Below, one piece after another: positions 46,428-58,200 of a stretch of DNA of 64,000 nucleotides; position 1 is the stretch's first letter, and each line of letters starts with the position of its first letter. The position numbers were made by a program, and so were the translations under genes. Under the pieces are notes generated by a model, which was not told the DNA's origin, did no database searches, and was given only the letters and a program-made list of their open reading frames with translations. The stretch is from Vermamoeba vermiformis (Eukaryota > Tubulinea > Echinamoebida): contig JBEWZL010000266.1 in assembly GCA_045837725.1 (NCBI GenBank), positions 1-64,000 of the forward strand. Direction: 5' to 3'.

Positions 46428-48443
46428 TTGTTTCTTCTTATTGCCGCGACAGTCTTCGTGCAAGTGCTTGACGAGTGCTTCACGCGATTCAATATCGTCT
46501 TCGTCACACGCTTTGCAGGTGTACTCCCCTTTGTCCGCGGTACATTCTCGCATGTGACGCGTCAAATCAGCATAGCTCGACAACACAGCGACACAGCCCA
46601 ACACCTTGTTCGGACATTGCAACATAGCGGCTCTGTGCCTGTACGCATCGCGTCGTGCATATTGCTGGAAGTGACACGTGAGCACGGATGAAATCAGAGT
46701 ACGTGTGACTTACCTGACAATGTCGTGCATAGTGTTCAATCTTGTCCGACACATCGCACTGTGCGCACTGATATTCGTAGTACGCACAGCTCTTCAAATG
46801 TGTCACTCGCTCTGCACGGGTCATGTTGGTCACGTGACAGCCGTACTCGTGCAACATGCATGACCAGCCAGGCCACTTCAAGCAAACGTCGTAGTGGTCC
46901 TATTAATGATATTTATTATTAATTTATATACGTATTATTCACACCTCGATCAAACTTACTACGAGATCACATTTTTTCACGGAATGTTTGCAGTACGCGC
47001 ACGAGATATTTTCTTCACTCTCTTCGCTAGGGATATCGTATTCGCCATGACTGTGAAGGAGTTTCTGTCGTTCGAATGAAGGTAAATAAATCTATAGTTT
47101 AACACCAATCCAGTCCGTACCTGTGAGCGATGCTCTCCGCCCTGCACAATGACGTGCACACGTGTCTGCGCGTGTTTCAATTCGAGGGCTTTGCTCTCCA
47201 GGGTCAAATAATTGCTCGTAGGATAAGCTGGTATTTTGATGACAATTTTTTTGACGTGTTGACATGATGTCACTAATCGTTGCAAGTGTTCTGGCTTCAT
47301 TCGTTGTGGATACACGAACTCCAAGTACCATAATTGCTGTAGTCTGTTCGAGGTCAGCAGGTCGAACACCGGATCCAGCTCTCCGTCACCTGGTTTTATC
47401 GTCAATTTTTCCAATCCACTCGAAATTTGCGCCAAGAATTGACGATCAAAATGTGGGTTATCCAAATATAGTGATTTTAAATTGGTGCAGCCACTGATGT
47501 CATATTTGTCGAAGTACTTAGTCAGCGTCAACTCCTCGCAATTCGATTTTAGTTTCGTTCCATAACACGGCCGTAGTGTCACTGCTCGGGGATTATATTG
47601 CAACAATTTTGGTGTATCGACATTGGAAAGATCAAACGGAATAAGCAACTCTTCCATATTTGGAAATGCTTTGGGCACGTGATCACATCCGGCAACGTCG
47701 GCTTCGCTGCGGATAATAGCTTGAGGAATCATTGCGCGCATGTCTAAGCGAGTCACTGAGGGACAAAGTGGCTGGTGGAATATTTCTCCTGCGTGTGAGG
47801 CTGATCATGGTTCGTTAGATCCGGATTAGTTTAAAATAATTTAGAAACTCTATTAACGCTTAACTTTCATATTATTATCAATAAAAGTTATTTGCGCGTG
47901 CATATTCAAGTAATTAAAAGCAGATCCGTACCAACTGTAGGCAACACAAGCGACTTTAAGTTAGTAAATTGAGTCAGCACGATCTTGAGGCCAGTGTAAC
48001 CAATCGATGTGCATTGTAATATATCTAAAGACGTTATTCGAGGATAATCGCGCGCTAGCACTGCTAACTGAGCGTCTCCAAACAGATCTCGGAATCGGGC
48101 TGCAGGCTTGTATTGAGTAACCCTGAAAATAATTGTTGATATTTTGTATAAAAATTATAACGATTTTTAATAATATAGATTGAATTTAGGATTATTTTAT
48201 CCGAGCTCAGCTAGCCGAACAAACTTTTAGCGGATCCAGAAAAATTAAATATTCTAGATTGTTACTCTCAGCAGTAAAAAGGAGTCACTATAGAAGCTAT
48301 GTAATTATGATTAAATTGTCTACTTACAATTCCTGCGTGTAACGAAGATATTCTTTGCTAACGGATTTAAACGTTGAAATTAAGTACTCAGCTGGAAAGA
48401 ACGACAAGATGTACGCCCTTATTTCAATAGGCAGCGTGTCCAT
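46302..48443 (-). CDS. F-box/LRR protein with C-terminal TRAF-type zinc fingers
   Basis: The start at 48443 gives an F-box, MDTLPIEIRAYILSFFP followed by AEYLISTFKSVSKEYLRY. The middle exons carry LRR-like repeats (FPNMEELLIPFDL, TNLKSLYLDN, GLEKLTIKPGD, LQQLWYLEFVYP, CQHVKKIVIKIP). The C-terminal exons contain Cys/His clusters typical of TRAF-type fingers: CAYCKHSVKKCDLVDHYDVC, CMLHEYGCHVTNMTRAERV, CAYYEYQCAQCDVSDKIEHY, CPNKVLGCVAVLSSYADL and TCKACDEDDIESREAL. It ends WIQCSDESTVPKVRI at 46302. This combines an SCF-type recruitment module with a finger type usually found in ubiquitin ligases of the RING/TRAF group. About seven exons. The last exon overlaps the truncated plus-strand gene. Confidence 0.7.
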
Positions 48444-48717
48444 ATCTAGACCTTGCAGTGGTGCCTCGTGTTTGCGGTGAATGACAAAAATTAGGGTTTA
48501 GAAAAATTAATCAACGACACTTCAGGCAATTCCAATAAATTATGCAGTATAGATGACAAAATGATACTCACCTCACTGCACTAACAAATAGTCTGAGTCA
48601 ATCGAGCAATTGTAACCAATTAAAACTACAACCTGTTGCAAAGAGCGGCTATCTTGTCCAAGAAATTTGGATCTTATGATATTATTAATAGGCTATTTAC
48701 TTATTTAGAGTACTATA

Positions 48718-51490
48718 TTATACATTGTTATCAGTTGACGATGTCGCTTCACGAGGACTCGAAGTTTCGCCCGTGGGTTCCATAGGCACGTGCACTGTGG
48801 TGCTGCTATTGTGCGTGAGAGCAGATTTGTCGTCAGTGTCATTTTTAGACTGAGATTTCTTCGATTTGCTGCTTGATTTTTTCTGATCGGGTGTCGTAAA
48901 CGCCATAATATGAGAACCGCTAATAATGCACAAAACAAGCATCAAAAACATGTAGAATCCAAACTGACTCTCAGGCGTGTTGGACAAGAATATTACGACG
49001 CCAAATGCGACCACTAAAATCAAGTTGAAAACTCCGTTGCCAACGACCATCAAAATTGTCTAAAAATTATCGGTTAGAATGAGCTTAATCATATATAATT
49101 GTCTTCCTTACTTTAATAAAAAGTCGTTTTGAGGCTCCGTTTGCTGATAACTTGTGTTTTGCGGTCTTGTTCAGGAATCGCAACACTTTAGTGCCGATCA
49201 CGAAAAAGAACAACGAAGAAGCGATGAGCATGGCTGCATAAATGACGTAAATGACTCCTTGTAGTGTAATAGTCACGCCCAATTCAATATACAGGCCACG
49301 CAACACGTCAAACACAATCTCCATGACGAGCAGCGCGGCGCAGATGATAAAAAAGGGCAACTGAGTCCTGCCAATCCATACGCCGCTCTTAATCCTCTGT
49401 GAAATTAGCTCGAACCTATTTAAAATATGCGTTAGAATTCTCTTGCTTTGGATATTTTATCAATTTTATTTTTTCGTAACGGATTTCGGGTGGCGAAGTC
49501 TGAACGAGGCAAAGAATAGCTTATTTCAATAAACAATTGAAGACTTACCAATAGAATGCAGTCAATATTGTCACTATAATGACAAACGGAAGACTAATCG
49601 TCAAAATGATGAGTCGACCTAACGTATCCAGTACTCTTGAAGCACCAATCGGATCAATGCACCATAGAATACGTGCTAAATGACTTGCTTAGTAATCAAA
49701 TCACCATTGAATCGTTCATTAAGCATACCTATGTTGGAAAAGGCCTCCATAGCCAACGAAACGATGGGGATCGACATTTGAGGGCCGAACGCTTTGAAGA
49801 ATTGCGTTAATTTCCATATAGACAAGCCTAGCAAGCCAAGAGATATTATGCCAACGATGACATAGCCAGCTAATACGGCAGGAGAATGCCAGTAATCGAC
49901 CCAATGATTGGAATCTGGATGGAGATTTAAAAAACGAGATTAGAGTCTAGTATAGTAAAATAATAGTAACTTAAAGTTAAAATAATAATATATATAAATA
50001 AATAATCATAATTACAAAAAAGGAAATAATATGGAGGCCGTTCGTATTCCGAGTTAATTAGGAGTAATTACGCCGTAAGTAATTAATGTGAAATGCAAGT
50101 TAACGATGCAGAAATTTCCGTATTATGGATGGTGTTATTAAAATTACAAATCAGAATTTGAAAGTTAATTAAGGACTAAGCGTATTGTGACCGATTCATT
50201 TTTTAACTTTGACGTTGATAAAACTGACATTTACGAATTGACACTTAATAAAAATTGTAAGGCAACGCTATAATAACATCGCACTAGTTCATATTATGCC
50301 TAGAAAATGATATTGTGTAATGACACTTTGACACTTTTGACACGATCATAGCAATCGCTAACTTGCTAATGCATCAAATTCATTCAAATTAAGTATATAT
50401 ACTCTACATACCATTATCAACTACACGCACCAAAATTCTGGTCGAATTGTCGCTATTGGTCGCATTTTTCAAAGTCTCGCGCAACAGTCCCGTGATCTGG
50501 ACCACAGGCACCATGTTCGAGTAATCAGAGCCGTCCCAGCTGAAGTACATATCACCGGGCTCTCGAGTGAGACCTGTCGCACAAATCTGATCAGTCTTAT
50601 GTGTCAATTAAACTTTGTTAACCAAATCTAGCAAAAAAAAGTTATGATGCGATAGTAATATTATGAATTCTTAGTCAGTGAGATGAAACCGTGGCAATAT
50701 CTTATATCACATCGATTACACGCAGATTTTCGGGGGCGCGTGCATCAATTGAATCAAAAAATTTATAAGCGCCGGTAAAAAAAAATAGGACCAATTGCCT
50801 GAACGATTAACGAATAAGTCTATATATATATATTTATAACGTACTCGAACTTGATGCTACGACCACAGTAAAGCCTGTCGCTTGAAGTGCCCTCGCGACC
50901 GTTTGTAACGAACATCCGCTCGCAGTTTTGTTCAGCAATGCAACAGTGGCGTCATTCAAGGGTGCAGGACAGTCCTATAATTATGAATGATAAGTTAATC
51001 ATTTTCCTTCGCTAGTTAATGATTTCGAGTCAGATCGCGTGTTGCGCTATTTACGCTCATAATCGGGAGCAAATATAGCTCCTAGTTAACGCTATTTAAT
51101 TAAGTCAAATATTTAATCGCTTAGTAACGACATCATATTGGTGATATTACGTGCGCAATTAGCATCAGTTTTCGAGCGATAACATTGCACAAAACAGATT
51201 CGATTGTTTTAGTTACCTTGCAACAAGGCTCAACGACTTGAATATAACCCGTGATATCATAACCTCTATATCCATATAAATACGGTGCTACTCCTTGCGA
51301 CGGATCAACGTTACTCGGCGATAGAACAGTTAGTTCAGCTCGGATGCACATTAATTGAACGGCGAGCTAATTAAGCGTTAGTGATTGGTTAATAATATGA
51401 TTGTAGATTACGAACACCGTACCATTAATAGTACTATAGCCTTGCCAGTCGCTAGCGAATGATTCTTGAGCAGATCCATTTCAAGTTAAA
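48718..51490 (-). CDS. PA-domain seven-helix receptor-like protein (5' end unresolved)
   Basis: The extracellular exons (about 50400-51470) read QESFASDWQGYSTINGT, CIRAELTVLSPSNVDPSQG and DCPAPLNDATVALLNKT, followed by VARALQATGFTVVVASSS and DMYFSWDGSDYSNMVPVVQI. The last parts resemble a protease-associated (PA) domain. A seven-helix region follows: VLAGYVIVGIISLGLLGL, SLAMEAFSNI, LIILTISLPFVIIVTIL, PFFIICAALLVMEIVFDV, VIYVIYAAMLIASSLFFFV, GNGVFNLILVVAFGVVIFL and FYMFLMLVLCIISG. The cytosolic tail is Ser/Lys-rich (SSSKSKKSQSKNDTDD). About eight exons, stop 48718. No clean signal-peptide exon was found, so the upstream border is a guess. Probably a surface receptor; ligand unknown. Confidence 0.6.
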
Positions 51491-52669
51491 AACACGAACC
51501 AGTTTGCCGGCTTGGCTTTGTGGTGCTCCTACGCGCAGTAATTCTCTCAACAAAAAAAAAATGTTCTGCCGACATGTCTCCCCAAGAACTTTCTATATTA
51601 GGAGCTGTGCACGAGGATTAATAGAGAAATTTGAAATTAGCCGGAGATCTGGCTTTGGCGACGTTATTTTGGGGCCAAATCTTTCTTGTTTACCGCTCAT
51701 ATTGCGTGCAATAGCGAGCGCAAGTAAGAATATATGGTAATCCTCTTAGATGAGTGTGATTTAACCATTCGAATCGAATACAAAGCATAAATTCCGTATG
51801 GATTTGCCTCCGCTGAATTTTTTAATTTGTTGTTGCGGCTTCTATGCACTAATTCACGTATTAAATAAGACGGAGAACAATATTTAATCGATTGCAATTA
51901 ATTTGAAGCGTAATTTCGCAAGCAAACTTTTCCATCTGAAATTACGAATGAAAATTTAGCTCACAATAAAAGAAGTAATCTCTATTTAATAGCGTAATGT
52001 AGATACGGCAATATATTGTGAGCTACGCAGAAACAAACAGCTTATTTGTGCTCTGCAAAAGATATTAGATGTTCATCCAAACAAGTTTAAAAATTATGAC
52101 GAGCTGTACAGGGGTCTAATTATACAACGATAGTAAGATCTTACTAAAAATAAAACGCTGATGCAATATTTTATATTATTAGGGTAGGTTGCTTGGAACA
52201 ATAAACGAATAAAAATTGATGTAGCCTTCAAATATTTCCCATGAACAAATTTCGTATTATATTTAAGTAATAGAGATATTGTCATATTTTTTAACTGTTT
52301 GTAAGTCATAATTCCGCTTACCAAAGAATTTGCTTGCAAATCCACTGTAATAAATTTTCGGATCACGTTTGTTTGATCCCACAATTAATTGTGTTGTTAC
52401 TAATATATATCCTTTGCATAATTATGTGTTGTTAATATCGTTCTTGCAGGGTTATCGAACATGATCTAGAAGACTTTTTGGTCCGAGGAAATCTTTCAGA
52501 AAAAAAAAATCACATGCTACCGTCCTACAAAAGCGAAAAATACGGTCAGATGCATTCACGACCATTAGAAGCGTAGTGGTAGCAATGGTAAAAGGTTTAC
52601 CCTTATTTTCTGTAACTAAAGCCGACGAATTTAATACATCTAACTCCATCCAACCAACTAATCACAACC
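51491..52669. other. Long intergenic region
   Basis: About 1.2 kb with no supportable gene. It probably contains the missing first exon of the PA-7TM gene and the promoter of the GNAT gene. A hydrophobic codon stretch on the minus strand near 51700-51735 (FLLALAIARNMS) is a weak signal-peptide candidate. AT-rich from 51960 to 52450. Confidence 0.4.
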
Positions 52670-53597
52670 ATGTCTTTTGAACAAGCAAGCAAGGTACGTA
52701 ATATACTTTATATCTCATATACTAAATACGGACTAATTATTGGCCTGATTAGACGGTAATTGAGACCAGATCCCACAATCAACATCTGGATCGTGTCCGT
52801 AGAACAAAGAAGCATCGTTATGTTCGTGTGCGCCCCATGCAAGTGGATGACTTACAAGATGTACATTATGTGCAAAGTACGTTATAATGATAATACGTTG
52901 AAAAATTGGCTGAATTTTGAAATCTGAGATTCGGACTATTTCTTTAGTCACTAGAATACGTATTAATTTGCTTATTTTAGCTAAATGTTATCCTGCGCAC
53001 TTCCACGAACCAATATCTTCGTATGCGGATAAGCTCCAGTTTTGTTCTGATGGATGTTGGGTTGTAGAAGATGTCGAGAAAGGAGAAGACGCCATTGGTT
53101 ATATTATATTCTATAAATGGAATATTGATGAATTCGGTGCCCCTGCTCTGTCTGTCCCGCTCAAAGACCAGATTCCAAAGAACTTAGCTTCGTCGACTGC
53201 TGAACTAACTCTCAATAACATTTGGTTGCACGATACTGCCTTGTTGCCTGAATACCAAGGTGAAGGTGAGTATCTTATCGCACTATCTATTGTTCCGGTG
53301 CGCACTGAAGTTGTTCCGAATCTGCAACAAATCTAGATTAGCGAAGTCTTTCGCTTTGTTGCTCAAATCTAACTGATTTAAACAGGTATTTTGAACTATC
53401 TTAACGAGGTGTTAGAAGAGTACGCTCGATCTATCGGCGTTGATCAAATTTACGCCGCATCTGTTCAAGGATCTTTTCCAAAGTGGCAACGGATGGGTTG
53501 GCGCGCGTGTCCAAAGCTGAAAAAGAAAGACTGCTATGGACCCGATGCCGTTAATATGGAGAAGTCCGTTCCTAGCTCTCAAATAGCCTCTGCTTGA
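52670..53597 (+). CDS. GNAT-family N-acetyltransferase
   Basis: Four exons: MSFEQASK; TVIETRSHNQHLDRVRRTKK to DLQDVHYVQS; a central exon 52980-53260; and a last exon 53386-53597. GNAT features: a beta-1 to alpha-1 start (VRVRPMQVDDLQDVHYVQ), beta-4 DAIGYIIFYKW, then IWLHDTALLPEYQGEGIL as the beta-4/motif A region (Q-G-E-G in place of Q/RxxGxG), and YLNEVLEEYARSIGVDQIYA then SFPKWQRMGW at the end. The large insertion between strands (SVPLKDQIPKNLASST) is unusual. Transfers an acetyl group from acetyl-CoA; substrate unknown. The start is at 52670 and a Lys/Arg-rich segment follows it. Confidence 0.75.
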
Positions 53598-53857
53598 AAT
53601 CAAAGTAAGATCTGTTTTAGATCGTTCAAAACAATGTTAATAAATTCAATTCTTTGCCTTTAATACTCTTGTATACGCTATTACCAAATCATCGATTGTA
53701 TTATGATGAATATTCTGACTTTAAGAAGTTTCAAATTATCAGTTTTATTTGTTGGGACCAAAAGTGAGTTCAAAATCGTTCTAATACCAAATTCAAGCTT
53801 CTACGGCACTATATACATCATATTTATACTAGTATACGCGCAATATAAGAGACCGGA

Positions 53858-54439
53858 ATGGCGGACAAAAAAGTTAAAACTGCGATCGAAGGCATGCCTG
53901 TGTTGTGGAGAACAGTGTGGACGTCTTTAAGTAAAAAATGCTTCGTTAATATAGACACCTATGATTATCTATCAATTAATGGACAAAGCCCTAAGAACGA
54001 CTTTAAAATTAAGAATTTTTGGAGGATGAGCACTGGTGCAGCTGATAAAAAAGGATGGGACTGGTGGGGCGATACTGACGTGAGTGTTACTGAAATTATA
54101 GGCCCTAAAACATTCGAAGAGGTAATTATTACTGAATAATCTAAATAATAAAGTGAAATTTTATATTAATTAAATTATTTTTTACTCCAGGCTTGCGAAG
54201 CAGTAATTATTTGTGATGACGTGTCGATGAGCAGCGATAATGCAGCCGGCGATGCTACATTTACTAGCTGGAAACAATTTTGGGACAGTGCGTTGCGAGA
54301 TTTGGAAAACGATCTGCCTAATTGGCCTGGCGCGCCATTAAGAGCTGTTTGGATCCGAGGATTTGACGGCAATTTCTCGAGTATTCTAGCTCAAAAGGAT
54401 GATAAGACTTACTACCTAGTTACTTTGGGTACTTCTTAA
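53858..54439 (+). CDS. Unknown protein with Trp-rich motifs
   Basis: Two exons (53858-54121 and 54191-54439) give about 170 residues. The start is ATGGCGGACAAAAAAG. Landmarks: VLWRTVWTSLSKKCFVNID, FWRMSTGAADKKGWDWWGD, EACEAVIICDDVSMSS, FTSWKQFWDSALRDLENDL and AVWIRGFDGNFSSILAQK. No signal peptide or membrane helix. A cytosolic alpha/beta fold is likely. A partial, decayed duplicate of its last ~20 codons lies at about 54597-54655. Confidence 0.6.
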
Positions 54440-54589
54440 TTGGTCGTAACCGTAAGGTTTGGCAAGCCCGGACCCCGTTTTTGCGCAACCAAATCTGCTT
54501 AGGAAGGATCGCTTTGGTCCTTAATTGTCAATAAATAATTATCATTGACATTCTGAGATTTATCTGCGATTTTATTGCTTTGTTTTTAC

Positions 54590-55160
54590 GATGGTGTCAC
54601 GAGCTGTACCATTCGATGGCAATGACTCATGTATTATAGCTCAAAAAGCTTCAACGAGAGTTTGGCAAATTCAGCATTCTTTCAACAATTAACATGGCTT
54701 TCCAGTTGTTCCTTGGATGACAATGCAATTGTTACTCCATTGACAGATCTTACTTTTTTAAACATAGGTATTAACGACGTCACGTTCAATGGTCATTTTA
54801 TTAATTACCATTTAATTGTAGTTGTTTCAACAGAGCAATTGCCTTATTTGGCAAGATTAACTTCACTGCGAGAATTGATTCTTGCGTTAGGGCCAGATCC
54901 AGTTGACAACCTTGATGAACTGACTACTCTTACTAATCTGCATCATCTGGACTTTTACAACGCTGACAGTAAACATTTTGGTCGTGATGGAAGATTATCT
55001 ACAATTACTCAAAGCAGATGACCAACTTATGGACAATTCGAATGTCAAATACGTACAACCCCAAAGACAGTCTTCCGTACAGTTGGCAGAGAATAATACC
55101 TTGGAAGTCCATTTAACGCGTTAGTAAAATAACATTAAACAATAACGAGCCTAGCGTATG
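54590..55160 (+). pseudogene. Decayed LRR gene fragment fused to a duplicate of the preceding gene's 3' end
   Basis: At 54597-54655 the DNA encodes RAVPFDGNDSCIIAQKAST, matching AVWIRGFDGNFSSILAQK of the upstream gene over about 50 nt. LRR-like codons follow: FQQLTWLSSCSLDDNAIV, PLTDLTFLNI, an intron-like GTATTAAC...TTGTAG, then QLPYLARLTSLRELILALG and ELTTLTNLHHLDFYNADS. The frame then breaks. A second frame from about 54982 gives MEDYLQLLKADDQLMDNSN to a stop near 55120. There is no F-box or start codon. It resembles the LRRs of the F-box genes at 39964-48443. Confidence 0.6.
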
Positions 55161-55218
55161 ATATACAATTGTTATTTATCTTATTTACAAATTTTCAGTC
55201 AGGATCGTACAGGTTTTT

Positions 55219-58200
55219 TTAGCTCTTTGTTTTTCGCTTTGTTTTAGGCTCGCTATTTCGCTTGTCTTTCTTGCTGTTCTCTTGCTTTAACTTTTCTTTG
55301 ACCGGAGAACCGTTCGGCGTCGCACTCGTCTTTTTCGGTACAGGTTCTGCACTACGCGGCGAAGAACTGCCGTTGGGTGCAGCATTGGCATTGTTGTTGT
55401 TGGCACGAGGCGATGAGACTACGACTATATTCGGCTTGTCCTTAGTCTTTTTGTTGTTCTTGTTGCGTTCACGAACGTTTTTCGGATCCACCGCACGACT
55501 CTTCGGACTTGCAGGGTCACTTCTCGGCGAGGTAGGCTTGTCATTGCTGTTGTTGTTGGTCTCTTCGGCAATGGGCTCCGAGGTGACACGCGGTGACTTG
55601 TCCTTTTTCTTGGCGTGCTTTTCCTTGGCCTTCAACTCCTTCTCAAACGCGGGCAGTCCCTTGCGATAACTGTCGCTGCTCATGTGCTTGACGCGCTTGT
55701 ACTTGATCTTGCTCATGTTGTTGTTGCTGCCATTGGCTGACATTTGCAGCAGTCTGTCCTTGCCTGAACGGTCCTTGGCCTCAGCGCTCAACTGCAAAGG
55801 TGGTACTTTGGCCTTTGTGCTCGACTTGTCGTTGTTTGCTGCCTCAGCGACTGATGTGCCAGCAGGCTTGTTGTTCTTGTTCTTTTCTTTGTTGACTTTA
55901 GACTCGTCAACAACTTTCTTCACCTCGGTCTCAGTGGCTGCACTGGCGTTATTATTTTCCGTGTTCGTCTTGCCTTCAGTCGTGATGTTGGTGTTGTTCA
56001 AGTTGGCAGCACTAGGTCGCTTGCGAGCACTGTCCAACACGTCATCATCGCTGTCATAAGTGTCTTCAGGATCGCTAACAACTTCGCGGAACTGTCGCTC
56101 TTCTTCGCTGCTCGAGCTCTCTTCGTCTTCCTCTTCTTTCATGTCATCAAGCTTCTTGGTAGTACGACGCACTTCAGCGATAATTTCATCGACGGTGTTC
56201 TCTTTCAACTCTTCATCACTCGCTGAACTAATGTCGTAATCTGACTCGCCCAATCGATCTCTATTTGGACTGTCACCGCGCTTCATAGCCTCAGCTGCAA
56301 TGCGGCGAGGTGTTAGATCAGGCATGCTCTTGCTGCTCGGACCTGACTCGCCGACATTGGGGGTACTCTCGGGGCCTGAAGAGTTCTCGCGGTGAAGCAC
56401 TTTCAACTCGCCAGAACGGTCGAACAGCGGCGAAGACAAGCTCGCTGATGAGGCCAAGCGATAGCTTTGCAGTGAATTGTCTTTGTCCAAATTGAGATGC
56501 GCTCTAATGATCTCGCGCTCGTACGTCATGTGGTACTTGATGGCCTGTCGCAAACCACTCTTCCAAGCAATGATGACCTTTGACATGTCCGCGCCTGCTG
56601 CTAGCAAGAACAGACCTTGCAGCAAGTACATGCGTGGATAAGCAAACGGGAACACTTTGCAGAACTCTTCAAGTGCTTTCAGTGAGTTGTTGATGCGACG
56701 AATCAGCTTCTGTTGAGTCAAATGCAAGTCGTTCCAACACTTGGGTTGTAACAATAATCGCAAGTAAATCTCAGGCAGGCCCATGTAGCCAGGGAAGGTG
56801 AAGAACGCGGTGGGCTCGACGTTCTTGCTGCTCAAAATCTGATCTGCCATTCGAGCGAATTCCCAAGCATTGCCCGGCTCACCCTTCTGCAAGCACATCA
56901 AGGCCATGAGTGAGTTGTAGTTCAAACTGGACGAAATGTCACCGCCAGCAACAGCCTTGTCAACAGCGTTTGTGTCGTCTTTGCCGAGGGCCAAACGGAT
57001 CTGATCCAATTTAGCACTGGCCTTGATAATGTTTCCAAGTGTAATGTGACAACATGTTTGAGAACTCAATGCCAAGATCTGACACTGAATGTCACCACGA
57101 AGACGTGCTGAATCTAACGCTGTTTTGCTGAACTGTAAACTACGCTTGATTTGACCCTACAAAGATACGTTAGTTACGAGGACTACATGCAAAACATTTG
57201 AATTGACGTACTTGAAGGTAAAGAGACATTGCCAAGAAGATGTTGCACTCTTCGTATCGTCGACGGTCACCCGTGCGTTGACACGATGCCGCTGCCTCTT
57301 CGAAGCACTTTTCAGTCTTGGACCACGATGCACGACCGCAGTAATAAACACCACTCATTTGGAGCAGATTGCTGACCAGATCCAGTTTCTCTTGGGCCAA
57401 TTTGCTGCCCATTTCCATATATACACTAAAGAATAATTAGCTAAATGATCCCGCAAATAATTCTACACTCGTACCTAGCCAATGAGTGTTGGTTCGTGAG
57501 ACCTGCAGTCAAAATACATTGCGAATAGGCCTCGCATTGTTCGGCCCAGAAGTTTGCCTTTTCAGCGACCACCAAAGCCAACTCGTTGCAATAAGTTGAG
57601 AACGTTCTGTTGCACGAGTAGTAATGTACTTTAGCCAAGGACAGCAAAGACAACACTGTCTCTCGTTGAATCAACGGATGAGCCTTCAAAATGTGCTGGT
57701 AAGTCGTGGCCATGTGACGCGAGTTGGAGCTGACGTCAGAATAGTTCAAGTTCAGGCGAGCCATCTTGAGCGCTCGTTTGAGGTACATGGTGGACTTTGA
57801 GAACAAGCCCATGCTGTAGTAAGCCTGGCCCAGCTTGCGGCGCAAACGGATCGAATTCGCCATCATTTCAGGATCGTCTGTTCGTTCTTTCACGTCCAGT
57901 TTGGCGCCGTTGACCAAGTTGAGAATGGTCTTGCCGGTCTTTGCCAAGTTGCCAGCAAGGAATCCAAATCCACTCGTTGACTCTTGTTTGCCCGTAGAGT
58001 CTCGCTTCTTGGCTCGCTTTTCTAACGTCAAGGCCTCGAGGAAGAAATTGACGGCCTCTCTGTTAGAAAAGATACGCAAGCATTGATCTCCTGCTTGCAC
58101 ATAGTAGTTCTTGGCCTTGTTGGGATTGGCGTCACTCAACTTCCAGTGGTGTGCCAACAGACCAGAGAACGAGCTCAAATTGTCGGCGTGATTCTGTTCG

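Noticed and set aside
52452-52649. Minus-strand ORF of 65 codons
   Set aside because: No domain, no splice support and it lies in the promoter side of the GNAT gene.
55262-56059. Leu/Ser-rich plus-strand ORFs resembling membrane proteins
   Set aside because: Antisense of the Lys/Asn-rich cyclase tail. Hydrophobicity is a by-product of the complementary codons.
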